Of a stretch of DNA of 54,002 nt, positions 25,964 through 35,272 are shown one piece after another; within the stretch, counting starts at the first letter, position 1; each line of letters opens with the position of its first letter. The notes below the pieces were generated by a model, which worked only from the letters and a program-made list of their open reading frames with translations, did not search any database and was not told the origin of the DNA. A program made the translations under genes and the position numbers. Source of the stretch: Candidatus Megaera endosymbiont of Nemacystus decipiens (GTDB lineage Bacteria > Pseudomonadota > Alphaproteobacteria > Rickettsiales > Rickettsiaceae); the NCBI GenBank assembly GCA_030036605.1, contig DAOTRE010000003.1, positions 53,042-107,043 on the forward strand, given 5' to 3'.

Positions 25964-27322
25964 CTAATCGCTTACACTAACTTTATTTCTTCCTTGTTCT
26001 TTTGCTTTGTATAAAGCCTCATCAGCTCTATTAATAAAACTTTCAATAGTTTCACCAGGTGCATACTCAGCTACTCCTATTGAAGTGGTTTTTTTTATAC
26101 TGGATTCATTATTTGGTATAATAAACTCATGCTCGGAAATTTTTTTTCTTATCTCTTCAGCTATTTTTGCAGCAGTAGCAAGCTCTGCATTACTAATTAA
26201 AATCATGAATTCTTCACCTCCGTAACGAGCAATTAAATCTGTAACTCTCACTGATTGTTTTAATAAAGAGCTTAGTGATTTTAATACCTCATCTCCAGCT
26301 TGGTGTCCATATGTGTCATTGATATCTTTGAAATGATCCATATCTAGTATCAACAAAGAAATTTTTTGATCAGTTTTTTGTACTTTTTCTACCATTTGTT
26401 TTATATGTACATCAAAATATCTTCTGTTAAACACTCCGGTTAATCCATCTTTAGTTGAAAGATTAACTTTTTCTTCTAACTCTTTTCTTAAGTGATCTTG
26501 ATACAATTTTCTGCGTAGTTGAGTTCTAACTCTTGCCTGCAATTCACTTTTTTCTACTGGATATAAGAAATAATCATTTATTCCAAGGTCCATACCCTTG
26601 ATAACAGTTGGCATATCTTCTTCTTGAGCAAGAAGCATTAAAACTGCATGTTGGCACTTGGCATGTGATCTAAGTGTCACCCCTATTCTTAAGGGGTCTC
26701 CTTGTGCTTGACAGCTAATAATAATAAGATCTATTTTGTTATTTGACTCTTTTTTTAATATTTCATTTATGTCATTGGTTATAGTAACGTCATTAGTTAT
26801 GGAGCAAAGATGATTTTTAATATTTTTAGCTTGAATTAAATCATCATCTATCAATAATATTTTGCTAGATGCAAAGCCTTCTTCTATACTAATTAAATCT
26901 TCGCCAAACTCTTTGTTTATTTTATTCCTAAGTGTCAATTCATCAATTACACTTTTCATTCTGGCAAGAGATTTGACTCTGGCAAATAATGCAGTATCGT
27001 TAATTGGTTTAGTTAAAAATTCATCTGCTCCAGCCTCTAATCCTTTTATTCTATCTTCAATATCAGTTAGAGCTGTTACCATAACAACGGGGATATGCCT
27101 AGTTTTTGGATTTTGCTTTATTTTAGTACATGTTTCAAAGCCGTCCATTCCTGGCATCATGACATCCAGCAGTATAATATCTATTTTGCTTTGTTCCAAA
27201 ATTTCGAGTGCTTCAAGCCCATTTCTGGCTATTTCAACGGAGTAGTACTCACCCTTTAGTTTAGCTTCAAGCAATTTTACGTTTTGCTCTAAATCGTCTA
27301 CTACTAGTATCGTTGCAGTCAT
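25964..27322 (-). CDS. pleD: response regulator diguanylate cyclase PleD
   Basis: This encodes 452 residues in REC-REC-GGDEF order. The first receiver keeps the phospho-acceptor in IILLDVMMPGMDGFE (about D53). The second (about 155-275) has lost part of the acidic pocket, as in PleD, where it serves dimerisation. The cyclase site is RYGGEEFMILI. Five residues before GGEEF lies RVTD, the RxxD inhibitory site, so c-di-GMP feedback should operate. It follows divK by 21 bases on the same strand; in Caulobacter DivK and PleD control cell-cycle polarity. Confidence 0.95.
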   Translation of the reverse strand: MTATILVVDDLEQNVKLLEAKLKGEYYSVEIARNGLEALEILEQSKIDIILLDVMMPGMDGFETCTKIKQNPKTRHIPVVMVTALTDIEDRIKGLEAGADEFLTKPINDTALFARVKSLARMKSVIDELTLRNKINKEFGEDLISIEEGFASSKILLIDDDLIQAKNIKNHLCSITNDVTITNDINEILKKESNNKIDLIIISCQAQGDPLRIGVTLRSHAKCQHAVLMLLAQEEDMPTVIKGMDLGINDYFLYPVEKSELQARVRTQLRRKLYQDHLRKELEEKVNLSTKDGLTGVFNRRYFDVHIKQMVEKVQKTDQKISLLILDMDHFKDINDTYGHQAGDEVLKSLSSLLKQSVRVTDLIARYGGEEFMILISNAELATAAKIAEEIRKKISEHEFIIPNNESSIKKTTSIGVAEYAPGETIESFINRADEALYKAKEQGRNKVSVSD

Positions 27323-27343
27323 AAATATATTTTATTAGAATCA

Positions 27344-27706
27344 TTATCTTAAAAATCGATCTATTGCTTGAAAAAAATCAGCAATAGCTACCGGTTTTGC
27401 AAGGTACAAATCGCAACCAGATGATGATATAGTAATTTCATCTTGTTTCATTGCAAAGGCACTAATAGCAATGATGGGTATATCTTTTGTGGCAGAGTTT
27501 TTTTTTAGTCCTTCAATTAAATTAAGACCTGAAATACCATTTAATTGTATGTCCATTAATATTAAATCTGGTTTTTTAGATTCTGCTATATCTAACACTC
27601 CTATTCCATCTTTAGATACAATAACATCATGCTTTTTGATAGTGAGCAGGTCACGAAAAAGTTTCATGTTTAGTTCGTTATCTTCTACAATTAAAACTTT
27701 GCTCAT
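27344..27706 (-). CDS. divK: single-domain response regulator DivK
   Basis: This encodes 120 residues, a lone receiver domain. It has the acidic pair ED near residues 8-9, phospho-acceptor D in DLILMDIQLNGISG (about 53), the AISAFAM switch Thr/Ser position and KPV lysine (about 105). There is no output domain. It is directly upstream of pleD, the classic alphaproteobacterial pair. Confidence 0.93.
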   Translation of the reverse strand: MSKVLIVEDNELNMKLFRDLLTIKKHDVIVSKDGIGVLDIAESKKPDLILMDIQLNGISGLNLIEGLKKNSATKDIPIIAISAFAMKQDEITISSSGCDLYLAKPVAIADFFQAIDRFLR

Positions 27707-27832
27707 TGAATCAAGTGCTTTGCTACCTCATCTATTAATATATTATTCGCTCTAGAGCCTCTTAAGCTACTAGTTTTATCATTATTTTGCTTTTTCATTT
27801 TTATAAATTGTATTTTTACAATTACCTTAATT

Positions 27833-28312
27833 CTAGGTTACTACAGACCATTTATCAACTGATAATTGTTTATAAAATTTAATTTCTTCAATCGTAATAT
27901 TAGATTTAATTAAAATATCGTTTAAAATTTTATTTGATAGATCAATATTTTCATCATGAATTATTGAGATTTTTTTAATATTTTCTACATGAGATAATTT
28001 TTTAATTGTTTCAAGCAATGATTTGGAGTTTAAATTTACCAGTATAAGATTCTGAGCAGTTAAATTTTGACTTTGTAAACAGTTAGTAATTAATATAGGA
28101 TGCTCTCCTGACATTGGATCAACAATTTTGGCATGTGGAATAAAATTCTTTTTTGAATACGTCCACAATGCATTATCAAGAGCTGTAGTCATTTCCTCTC
28201 TATCGCTGATTACAAGAGTTTTTTTAAACGCTCCATAGCTTTTTTCTGCTAATTTGCAGAATGATTTCATAAGTAATTCTTGACTTGTGCTATAGCATTT
28301 TATTTGTGCCAT
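27833..28312 (-). CDS. holC: DNA polymerase III chi subunit-like protein
   Basis: This encodes 159 residues. The layout fits HolC: an N-terminal strand with IKCYSTSQELLMKSFCKLAEKS, a middle DNALWTYSKKNFIPHA, and HPILIT. Chi links the clamp loader to single-strand binding protein. Conservation is low outside these segments. It lies 49 bases downstream of tatD on the same strand. Confidence 0.75.
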   Translation of the reverse strand: MAQIKCYSTSQELLMKSFCKLAEKSYGAFKKTLVISDREEMTTALDNALWTYSKKNFIPHAKIVDPMSGEHPILITNCLQSQNLTAQNLILVNLNSKSLLETIKKLSHVENIKKISIIHDENIDLSNKILNDILIKSNITIEEIKFYKQLSVDKWSVVT

Positions 28313-28361
28313 TGAGAACCTTTATTTGATTAGCTATTTGTTATTATAACTTAAAATACAT

Positions 28362-29144
28362 TTAAAATCTAAGGTTAAAGAGCATGTAGAAGTTATCGGT
28401 AGTAATTTGTGCCATTTTTTCGGTTGTAGTATTTTTGAGCTCAGCAACACATTCTAGAACATATCTAGTGTATGCAGGTTGGTTAGTTTTTCCTCTATAA
28501 GGCACAGGAGCAAGGTAAGGAGAGTCTGTTTCAACTAATAAGCGATTACTTGGCACATATTTTACAATTTCTCTTAAATCATCTGCATTTTTGAATGTAG
28601 CTATTCCGGATATAGAGATATATAGACCAAGATCTAGGACCTTACTTGCAAAATCTTTTGACTCTGTAAAACAATGTATTAAAGCAGGGAATTGCTGTTT
28701 TTTCATGTTAGTTTCAATAACTGATAGAGTGTCTTTATTTGCTTGGCGAGTGTGTATTATAACAGGTAATTGTGATGCCTGCGAAGTTTTGATATGTTCA
28801 TTAAATGAAAAAATTTGGGCTTCTTGTTGGAGTTTGTCAAGGTTTCGATAGTAGTCTAAACCAGTCTCCCCAAGACCTATAACCTTCGGGTGATCACTTA
28901 ATCTGAGTAATGTATCAGAATTCACAACGTTTTCTGAGTCAACTTCATTTGGATGTACTCCAACAGATGCGTATACATTATCATATTTTTTTGCAATGGA
29001 TAAGATGTTGTCAAAATCACTAAGCTTAACGCAAATGGTTTGCATATATTCTACGTTATTGGCCTTTGCATTTTTAACTATTTCATCCAAATTATGTTCT
29101 TTTTCAAGCATGTCTAAATGACAATGTGAGTCTACTATAATCAT
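28362..29144 (-). CDS. tatD: TatD-family metal-dependent deoxyribonuclease
   Basis: This encodes 260 residues in a TIM-barrel hydrolase. Metal ligands are visible: DSHCHLD (5-11), GLGETGLDYYR (about 91-101), VIIHTR, IHCFTE and LVETDSPYLAP. It acts on DNA 3' ends and may take part in repair. Its start overlaps the metG stop by 4 bases (ATGA), as in many bacteria where metG and tatD are coupled. Confidence 0.93.
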   Translation of the reverse strand: MIIVDSHCHLDMLEKEHNLDEIVKNAKANNVEYMQTICVKLSDFDNILSIAKKYDNVYASVGVHPNEVDSENVVNSDTLLRLSDHPKVIGLGETGLDYYRNLDKLQQEAQIFSFNEHIKTSQASQLPVIIHTRQANKDTLSVIETNMKKQQFPALIHCFTESKDFASKVLDLGLYISISGIATFKNADDLREIVKYVPSNRLLVETDSPYLAPVPYRGKTNQPAYTRYVLECVAELKNTTTEKMAQITTDNFYMLFNLRF

Positions 29145-30667
29145 TTTTCTATCCTAGGAAATATTGGCACAGGTTTTTGCAATTGCCTGCCAGGCTCTAA
29201 GGCATAATTCCTTGTTAGGTGTTTAAACATACGCTGATCATCTGGCACTCCTAGTTGCTCTAGCATCTGAGTCGCCGAATTAGGAATAAATGGCTGTAAC
29301 ATAATTCCTATATAACGATTCACTTCCAGAAGTATATACAATATTTGAAACATTTTGTCGCGATCAGTTTTTTTTAAAGACCAAGGAGCACTTTGGTCTA
29401 TGTAGAGATTTGCTCTTTCTGCTATAGAGATTATGTTATCAATTACCTGATTTATGGAGTAATTATCCATTAAAGTAATATTCTTATTAGCGATTTCTTG
29501 TGCAAAACTTATTAGATCACTTTGATACAAGTCATTAATAGTTTTTTGATTAATTTGTGGTATGCATTCTTGACATTCTTTGAAAACAAAGGAAGAGACC
29601 CTTTGCAACAAATTTCCAATTTTATTTGAAAGCTCACTATTAACACGTGCTACTAAATTTTCATGAGCAAAATTACCATCTTTACCAAAAGTGATTTCTC
29701 TCATCAAGAAATACCTCACAGGGTCAAGGCCATATTTATCAACTAAGCCTGTAGGGTCAATAGTATTACCAAGCGATTTAGAAATTTTCTCTCCTTCATT
29801 AGTCCACCATCCGTGTACGACAATAGATTCTGGCAATGGTAGGTCTGCTGCCATTAAAAATGCTGGCCAAAAAATCGCGTGAAATTTAATTATATCTTTG
29901 CCAACAACATGAGTGGCTGGCCAGTATTTTTTTAAATTATCTGTATTTTCAGGGTATCCTAGCGCTGAAATATAATTAGTCAGCGCATCCAGCCACACAT
30001 AAATTATGTGCTCAGGATCATTTGGAACTTCAATGCCCCATTTAAAACTAGATCTAGATATTGATAGATCAGTTAATCCGGAGTGCAAAAAGTTTATAAT
30101 TTCGTTCTTTGCTGATTTCGGGATTATAAAATCAGGATTATTTTCATAATAATTAAGTAGTTTATCTTGAAATTTAGAAAGAGAGAAAAAATAACTCGGC
30201 TCCTCAATCCATTCTACTTTAGAACCACTAGGCGCTAAGCCTTCTTCTGTCAAGTCTTTTTCACTGTAAAAAGCTTCATCGCGCGTCGAATACCATCCTG
30301 CATAGTTTCCCTTATAAATGTAGCCATTATCTTGTAGCTTATTCCATAAATGTTTTACAGCTTTTTTATGCCTAGTTTCAGTAGTTCTTATAAAATCATG
30401 ATCAGAAATATTTAATTTACTCATCATGTTCTGAAAAGCCAATGAGTGTTCTGTTACGAAATCTTCCAGATGTTTGCCCTGCTTTTTTGCTGAGTTTTCA
30501 ATTTTTTGCCCATGTTCATCTGATCCAGTTAATAGTTTTACATCAATTCCTTGTAGGCGCTTAAACCTTGAAACAACGTCACATGCAATAATGGTGTATG
30601 CATGACCAATATGTGGCACATCATTAACATAAAAAACGGGTGTTGTTATATAAAAACTATTGCTCAT
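29141..30667 (-). CDS. metG: methionyl-tRNA synthetase
   Basis: This encodes 508 residues in a class I synthetase. The HIGH motif is HIGHAYT (about 19-25) and the KMSKS loop is KISKSLGN. The anticodon-binding helical domain follows. The linker between catalytic halves lacks a clear four-cysteine zinc knuckle, and there is no C-terminal EMAP domain, fitting the short MetG2-type enzyme. It is translationally coupled to tatD. Confidence 0.96.
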   Translation of the reverse strand: MSNSFYITTPVFYVNDVPHIGHAYTIIACDVVSRFKRLQGIDVKLLTGSDEHGQKIENSAKKQGKHLEDFVTEHSLAFQNMMSKLNISDHDFIRTTETRHKKAVKHLWNKLQDNGYIYKGNYAGWYSTRDEAFYSEKDLTEEGLAPSGSKVEWIEEPSYFFSLSKFQDKLLNYYENNPDFIIPKSAKNEIINFLHSGLTDLSISRSSFKWGIEVPNDPEHIIYVWLDALTNYISALGYPENTDNLKKYWPATHVVGKDIIKFHAIFWPAFLMAADLPLPESIVVHGWWTNEGEKISKSLGNTIDPTGLVDKYGLDPVRYFLMREITFGKDGNFAHENLVARVNSELSNKIGNLLQRVSSFVFKECQECIPQINQKTINDLYQSDLISFAQEIANKNITLMDNYSINQVIDNIISIAERANLYIDQSAPWSLKKTDRDKMFQILYILLEVNRYIGIMLQPFIPNSATQMLEQLGVPDDQRMFKHLTRNYALEPGRQLQKPVPIFPRIEK

Positions 30668-30778
30668 TAGAGGTAATTAAATTATTCATCACGCCAAATC
30701 ATAAACACAAAACTGCTTTATATCAAGAACCCTTTGAAAGAAAAACCCGCATGTTCAAGGTATGAGCTGTTTTAAAAT

Positions 30779-31552
30779 TTATTTGCTATCACTTAGGTCT
30801 ACGCCGCGCCATATATTTCTTTTTGCAATATAAAACAAAATGGTGAAAATTATTAAAAAGATCATAACTTTTAAACCCATAGATTTTCGATGTTCCATCT
30901 CTGGTTCTGCAGTCCACTGAAGGAATATCGTAACATCTCTTGCCATTTGGTCTATGGTTGCTGGAGTTCCATCAAGATAATCTACAATTGACTGAGCAAG
31001 CGGAGCTGGCATTGCAAGCTGCATTCCTTCAAAATAAGGATTATAATATAGACCAGGCATTAAGTTTATGTCAGAAGGCGCCTCTTGATAGCCTGTTAAT
31101 AAAGAATATAAATAATTTGCGCCATCATGTCTAGCCTTCACTATGAGTGATAAATCTGCGGGGTAAGCTCCATTGTTCGCTGCGCGTGCGGCTTCTTCAT
31201 TAGGATAAGGAGCAACAAACCTGTCAGAAGGTAGTGCAGGTCTTTCAAACATGTCTCCAAACTCGTCTGGTCCGTCCACTACTGTTTTTTCAGATGCAAT
31301 TTGTTTTATTTCTGTATCAGAAAAACCTAAAGCCTTTAAGTTACGGTAATAAACATGATTAAGACTGTGGCAGGCAGCGCAAACTTGCATATATATTTGA
31401 GCTCCTCTTTGCGTTGCTTGGCGATCAAATTTTCCAAATATTCCTTCAAATGGCCATACAATTTGTTTAGGTTTGAGGGAGTCATTGCTAGCAGAAGCTG
31501 TGGAAACTAAAAACATAGATAAAACTAGTAACAATTTCGATAAAATTTTCAT
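30779..31552 (-). CDS. petC: cytochrome c1
   Basis: This encodes 257 residues. It has a signal peptide (about 1-22), the haem site VCAACHSLN (about 57-65), the methionine-ligand region GMQLAMPAPL, and a C-terminal membrane anchor (about 228-245). It takes electrons from the Rieske protein to cytochrome c in the bc1 complex. It is the last gene of petA-petB-petC. Confidence 0.96.
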   Translation of the reverse strand: MKILSKLLLVLSMFLVSTASASNDSLKPKQIVWPFEGIFGKFDRQATQRGAQIYMQVCAACHSLNHVYYRNLKALGFSDTEIKQIASEKTVVDGPDEFGDMFERPALPSDRFVAPYPNEEAARAANNGAYPADLSLIVKARHDGANYLYSLLTGYQEAPSDINLMPGLYYNPYFEGMQLAMPAPLAQSIVDYLDGTPATIDQMARDVTIFLQWTAEPEMEHRKSMGLKVMIFLIIFTILFYIAKRNIWRGVDLSDSK

Positions 31553-31563
31553 AGATATTACCC

Positions 31564-32796
31564 CTATATTAAGTCATCTTTATGAGTTTTAGCCTCTTCT
31601 TCTACTGAGTGCGGAATATGCAAAGGTTTTTCAAATTTAGCTATTAGAGGGAGTATTATCAAAAAGTGAAGAAAGTAATAAGTAGCCCCGATACGGCTGA
31701 TAGCGATGTAAGGTTCTTCTGCAGGCATGCCTCCCATATACCCCAAAACCAAGCAATTTAGTACAAAGATCCAAAAAGCTACTTTATATATTGGACGATA
31801 TCTTGCGCTACGAACAGGCGAACGGTCAAGCCACGGCAATACAAATAGAATTAAAATACTACCAAACATCAACACCACTCCTCCAAGCTTAGAAGGTACA
31901 GCCCTAAGAATCGCGTAGAATGGAAGAAAATACCATTCAGGTACGATATGAGCGGGAGTAACTAATGGATTGGCAGGTATATAGTTGTCAGGATGACCAA
32001 GTAAGTTAGGCTTATAAAAAATAAAATAGGCAAAAATTAGGAAATATACTCCAAACCCAAAGAAATCTTTGACTGTATAATAAGGATGAAAAGGTATCAT
32101 GTCTTGCTTCTTAAGCTTTACGCCTGTTGGGTTATTGGATCCATGTGTGTGCAAAGACCATATATGCAGTACAACTAAGCCAACAATTACAAAAGGCAGC
32201 AGATAGTGTAGAGCAAAAAAGCGGTTTAGAGTAGGGTTATCTACAGAAAACCCTCCCCATAACCATGTTACTATACTTTCTCCAATGAATGGAATAGCAG
32301 AAAACAAATTAGTAATTACAGTAGCTCCCCAATAACTCATTTGCCCCCAAGGTAGTACATAACCAAGGAATGCTGTTGCCATCATTGTAAGAAATATAAC
32401 TAAGCCTATTTGCCACAATAATTCACGTGGTTTTTTATATGAACCGTAATATAGTCCGCGCATAATATGAAGATAAACAGCTACAAAAAACATTGAAGCC
32501 CCAACAGCATGAGCATATCGTATTAGCCAACCATAATTAACGTTACGCATAATTTTTTCTACACTGTCAAATGCATGATCAACATGGGGAGTATAATGCA
32601 TTGCAAGAACAATGCCCGTGACAATTTGAATCATTAGAGCTATTCCTGCTATTGAACCCAAATTCCATAGATAATTGAGGTTTTTAGGCGTTTTATAAAC
32701 AACAAAATGATCTAACCATGAAAAGATCGGTAATCTGTAGTCTATCCACTCAACAATAGGATTCCTCTTTGTGCTTTTTTCTTTTTGGTGGTTCAT
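31564..32796 (-). CDS. petB: cytochrome b of the bc1 complex
   Basis: This encodes 410 residues with eight or so membrane helices. The haem histidines fall in [12 protein letters not shown] and [21 protein letters not shown]. The Qo-site PEW motif is present ([17 protein letters not shown]). It carries quinol oxidation and reduction in complex III. It is 6 bases from petA upstream and 11 from petC downstream. Confidence 0.97.
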   Translation of the reverse strand: MNHQKEKSTKRNPIVEWIDYRLPIFSWLDHFVVYKTPKNLNYLWNLGSIAGIALMIQIVTGIVLAMHYTPHVDHAFDSVEKIMRNVNYGWLIRYAHAVGASMFFVAVYLHIMRGLYYGSYKKPRELLWQIGLVIFLTMMATAFLGYVLPWGQMSYWGATVITNLFSAIPFIGESIVTWLWGGFSVDNPTLNRFFALHYLLPFVIVGLVVLHIWSLHTHGSNNPTGVKLKKQDMIPFHPYYTVKDFFGFGVYFLIFAYFIFYKPNLLGHPDNYIPANPLVTPAHIVPEWYFLPFYAILRAVPSKLGGVVLMFGSILILFVLPWLDRSPVRSARYRPIYKVAFWIFVLNCLVLGYMGGMPAEEPYIAISRIGATYYFLHFLIILPLIAKFEKPLHIPHSVEEEAKTHKDDLI

Positions 32797-32802
32797 GTTG
32801 TC

Positions 32803-33327
32803 TTATCCAATTTTAATTTTTGTGTCTGAAACAAATTTATACGGTGGAATTGCAAGATTTAATGGAGCTGGGCCTTTTCTTATCCTTCCAGATTTGTCAT
32901 AATGCGACCCATGACAAGGACAAAACCAACCATCATATTCTCCTTTGTTAGATAGTGGTACGCATCCTAGATGTGTGCATATTCCTATTGTAACGAGCCA
33001 TTTTTCATGACCATTTAATACGCGTTCAGAATCCGATTGCGGATCAATCAATTGGTTCATCGGTGTTGCATTAATTTTATCTATTTCTTCTTGCGTGCGA
33101 TTAGTAATGAAAACTGGTTTTCCCCTCCATTTCACTGTCATAGTTTGTCCTGGTTGCACCTGTGAAATATCAACTTCTATTGAAGACATTGCTAAAACAT
33201 CAGCAGATGGGTTTAGAGAATCCACTAACGGAAATGCTGTGCATGCAGCTCCGACTGCAGCTGCGCTTCCTGCAGCCAAAGTCATAAAATCTCTGCGAGT
33301 TGTCTTATCTTCTTGATCGTCTGACAT
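32803..33327 (-). CDS. petA: Rieske iron-sulfur subunit of the bc1 complex
   Basis: This encodes 174 residues. The N-terminus has a twin-arginine motif ([12 protein letters not shown]) before a hydrophobic helix that stays as anchor. The 2Fe-2S ligands are in CTHLGCVP and CPCHGSHYD. It is the first gene of petABC. A short leader separates it from the small membrane-protein gene upstream. Confidence 0.97.
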   Translation of the reverse strand: MSDDQEDKTTRRDFMTLAAGSAAAVGAACTAFPLVDSLNPSADVLAMSSIEVDISQVQPGQTMTVKWRGKPVFITNRTQEEIDKINATPMNQLIDPQSDSERVLNGHEKWLVTIGICTHLGCVPLSNKGEYDGWFCPCHGSHYDKSGRIRKGPAPLNLAIPPYKFVSDTKIKIG

Positions 33328-33426
33328 ATCTTTAAATCCGATTATTTACTAAGTGAAAGATATTATATAGTTAGCATTACATATAATCAATAATTTCAAC
33401 TACATTTATTAAAAAATACAATAAGA

Positions 33427-33804
33427 TCATTTTGCATATGGATCTTTTTGTTGGTCATATTTTTCAAAATTCAGTAAATCTTCTGCATTTTTTTGGAAAG
33501 CTTTTTCTTCTTCAGTAGACTCGTATTCAGGAGGGTCTTGTAGGCATTCCCAGAATTCGCCAAAATCCATAATTTTTGGTATGCAGTAACGAGCTACTGA
33601 TTTTGAGTCCTGAAGAGCTTTAGAAACTGTTTTTTCTGCTTCTTCCATGAATCCTATATCAGTCAGCCCCTTAAATACCCAAAATGCTACGAAGATTGCA
33701 GAAAGCATAACCATTAGATACCACTTACTTAAGATACCATAAATAAAAATCACTATAGGGCTTTTGAGTAGTAATTTTAACTTACCCAGGAATACATCTA
33801 GCAT
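33427..33804 (-). CDS. small membrane-anchored hypothetical protein
   Basis: This encodes 125 residues. An N-terminal stretch (about 15-45, VIFIYGILSKWYL then VMLSAIFVAFWVF) gives one or two membrane helices. An acidic soluble tail contains two cysteines (YCIPKIMD, WECLQDPPEY) and ends KYDQQKDPYAK. It resembles the small Rickettsiales-only proteins of unknown function, but I cannot name the family with confidence. Its position between ccmB and petA suggests a link to cytochrome assembly, which is inference. Confidence 0.6.
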   Translation of the reverse strand: MLDVFLGKLKLLLKSPIVIFIYGILSKWYLMVMLSAIFVAFWVFKGLTDIGFMEEAEKTVSKALQDSKSVARYCIPKIMDFGEFWECLQDPPEYESTEEEKAFQKNAEDLLNFEKYDQQKDPYAK

Positions 33805-33908
33805 TACATTATTCGAAGATTTGTTTTAATAATCATAATAATCAGAATTTTAAACGCATTTGACAAAGCCTAGCAAACTTTTTATATCAAATAACTGCTT
33901 TATATTAT

Positions 33909-34547
33909 TTAAATGTGGTAAATATTATCGATCAAATATTGAGATAAGTATAAAATAACAGGTATTAATATTAGATTAATACCAAGCATGATTAGTAATA
34001 ATGTGATTTGTTGTGGAGATATTATCATCATACCACTAATTATAATGTTAGGAAACATTATTGGCATGATCATTACAGTTAAAAAATTCGTATTATTTTG
34101 AAAATAGGCTTGGATTGATGATATTAATATGGTTAGTGCTACGCTGAGCATTAGCACCAAAATAGAGCAACAATAGAAAATAACTATTAATTTAATTGTA
34201 GGGTGAAAAAATAGTATAATGATGGGAATCATTAGAGTCTGACTTACTAATCCATTAATTGTAATAGATAAGAATTTTATTATTGTAATTGAAAATGATG
34301 AAGTGCTAGTCAATAAGAATTCCATATTTCCATTATTAACGTCAGATTTTATGATGAAATAGTTATTACTAAGCCAAAAAAGAGGTATGTAAATGATCGA
34401 TAATATTAGGCCCATTTTGTGCATATCTTCTATTGGGTTGATTATTACCGTGCTGGTTAATGCAAATAATAAAAACAGAAGAAAATGCTTAACTATATGA
34501 TAGCTTTTATTTTGGGTAAGTATTTCTTGTAAAAATAGGCGTAACAT
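33909..34547 (-). CDS. ccmB: haem exporter permease CcmB
   Basis: This encodes 212 residues with six hydrophobic segments and the usual CcmB length. With CcmA it forms the ABC module that releases haem from CcmC/CcmE during c-type cytochrome maturation. The start is one base after the ccmA stop. Cytochrome c1 lies in the neighbouring operon, a functional match. Confidence 0.88.
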   Translation of the reverse strand: MLRLFLQEILTQNKSYHIVKHFLLFLLFALTSTVIINPIEDMHKMGLILSIIYIPLFWLSNNYFIIKSDVNNGNMEFLLTSTSSFSITIIKFLSITINGLVSQTLMIPIIILFFHPTIKLIVIFYCCSILVLMLSVALTILISSIQAYFQNNTNFLTVMIMPIMFPNIIISGMMIISPQQITLLLIMLGINLILIPVILYLSQYLIDNIYHI

Positions 34548-34548
34548 A

Positions 34549-35163
34549 TTATTTATTAAAGCAGTAATGGTTTAAATCGAGCGTTTGTATAGTTTTTATT
34601 GGAGGCTCCGTATGACTAGCCAAAAAGACAAGCCCCCCATTGTCTGCATGAGTTACAATGAGCCTCATTAATAGTTCTTTATTTAGATCATCCAGGTTTG
34701 TGTCTATTTCATCCAGAAGCCATAATTTTGAGGGACAAACAATCAAGCGTGACAAAGCGACTCTTTTTTTATTACCCTCAGAGAGATGAGAACATTTGGT
34801 ATCTAATATTGAATGTAGGTTAAAATATTGTATTGCAGCGCCAATTAATGTTTCAGAGCGAAATATATTTGCCCAATATTTTATATTATCTAATACTGTC
34901 AGTTCGTTTCTTACTCCTATGTTGTGACCAATATATGTACAATATGGTTTGCTTAAGAGTGAGATGGGTTGTTGCTTTGTTCCAAATAATACTTGCCCTG
35001 AGGACGGATATTGAATTCTTGCTAACATTCTAAGTAGGGATGTTTTTCCAGAGCCATTTTTACCCTGTAGTAAAACTATTGCTGATGAAAGAAAGGTAAC
35101 CATAATGTCCTTAAATACACATCTATCTTCAAGGTTAAAACATAAGGAGTCTATAGTTATCAT
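34549..35163 (-). CDS. ccmA: haem exporter ATP-binding protein CcmA
   Basis: This encodes 204 residues in an ABC ATPase. Walker A is LLQGKNGSGKTSLLRML (about 31-47), the signature is HLSEGNKKRVALSRL and Walker B is KLWLLDEIDTNLD. It pairs with ccmB directly downstream. It is divergent from acnA with a ~110-bp spacer. Confidence 0.9.
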   Translation of the reverse strand: MITIDSLCFNLEDRCVFKDIMVTFLSSAIVLLQGKNGSGKTSLLRMLARIQYPSSGQVLFGTKQQPISLLSKPYCTYIGHNIGVRNELTVLDNIKYWANIFRSETLIGAAIQYFNLHSILDTKCSHLSEGNKKRVALSRLIVCPSKLWLLDEIDTNLDDLNKELLMRLIVTHADNGGLVFLASHTEPPIKTIQTLDLNHYCFNK

Positions 35164-35272
35164 ACAGATAATAAAAATTATGGTTAGATTAAGAAAAATA
35201 CTTGTTATAGGTAACCATTTTGACTACCATTCAATTAGAACCAACAATTATTATAACGAAATCTAATTCTAA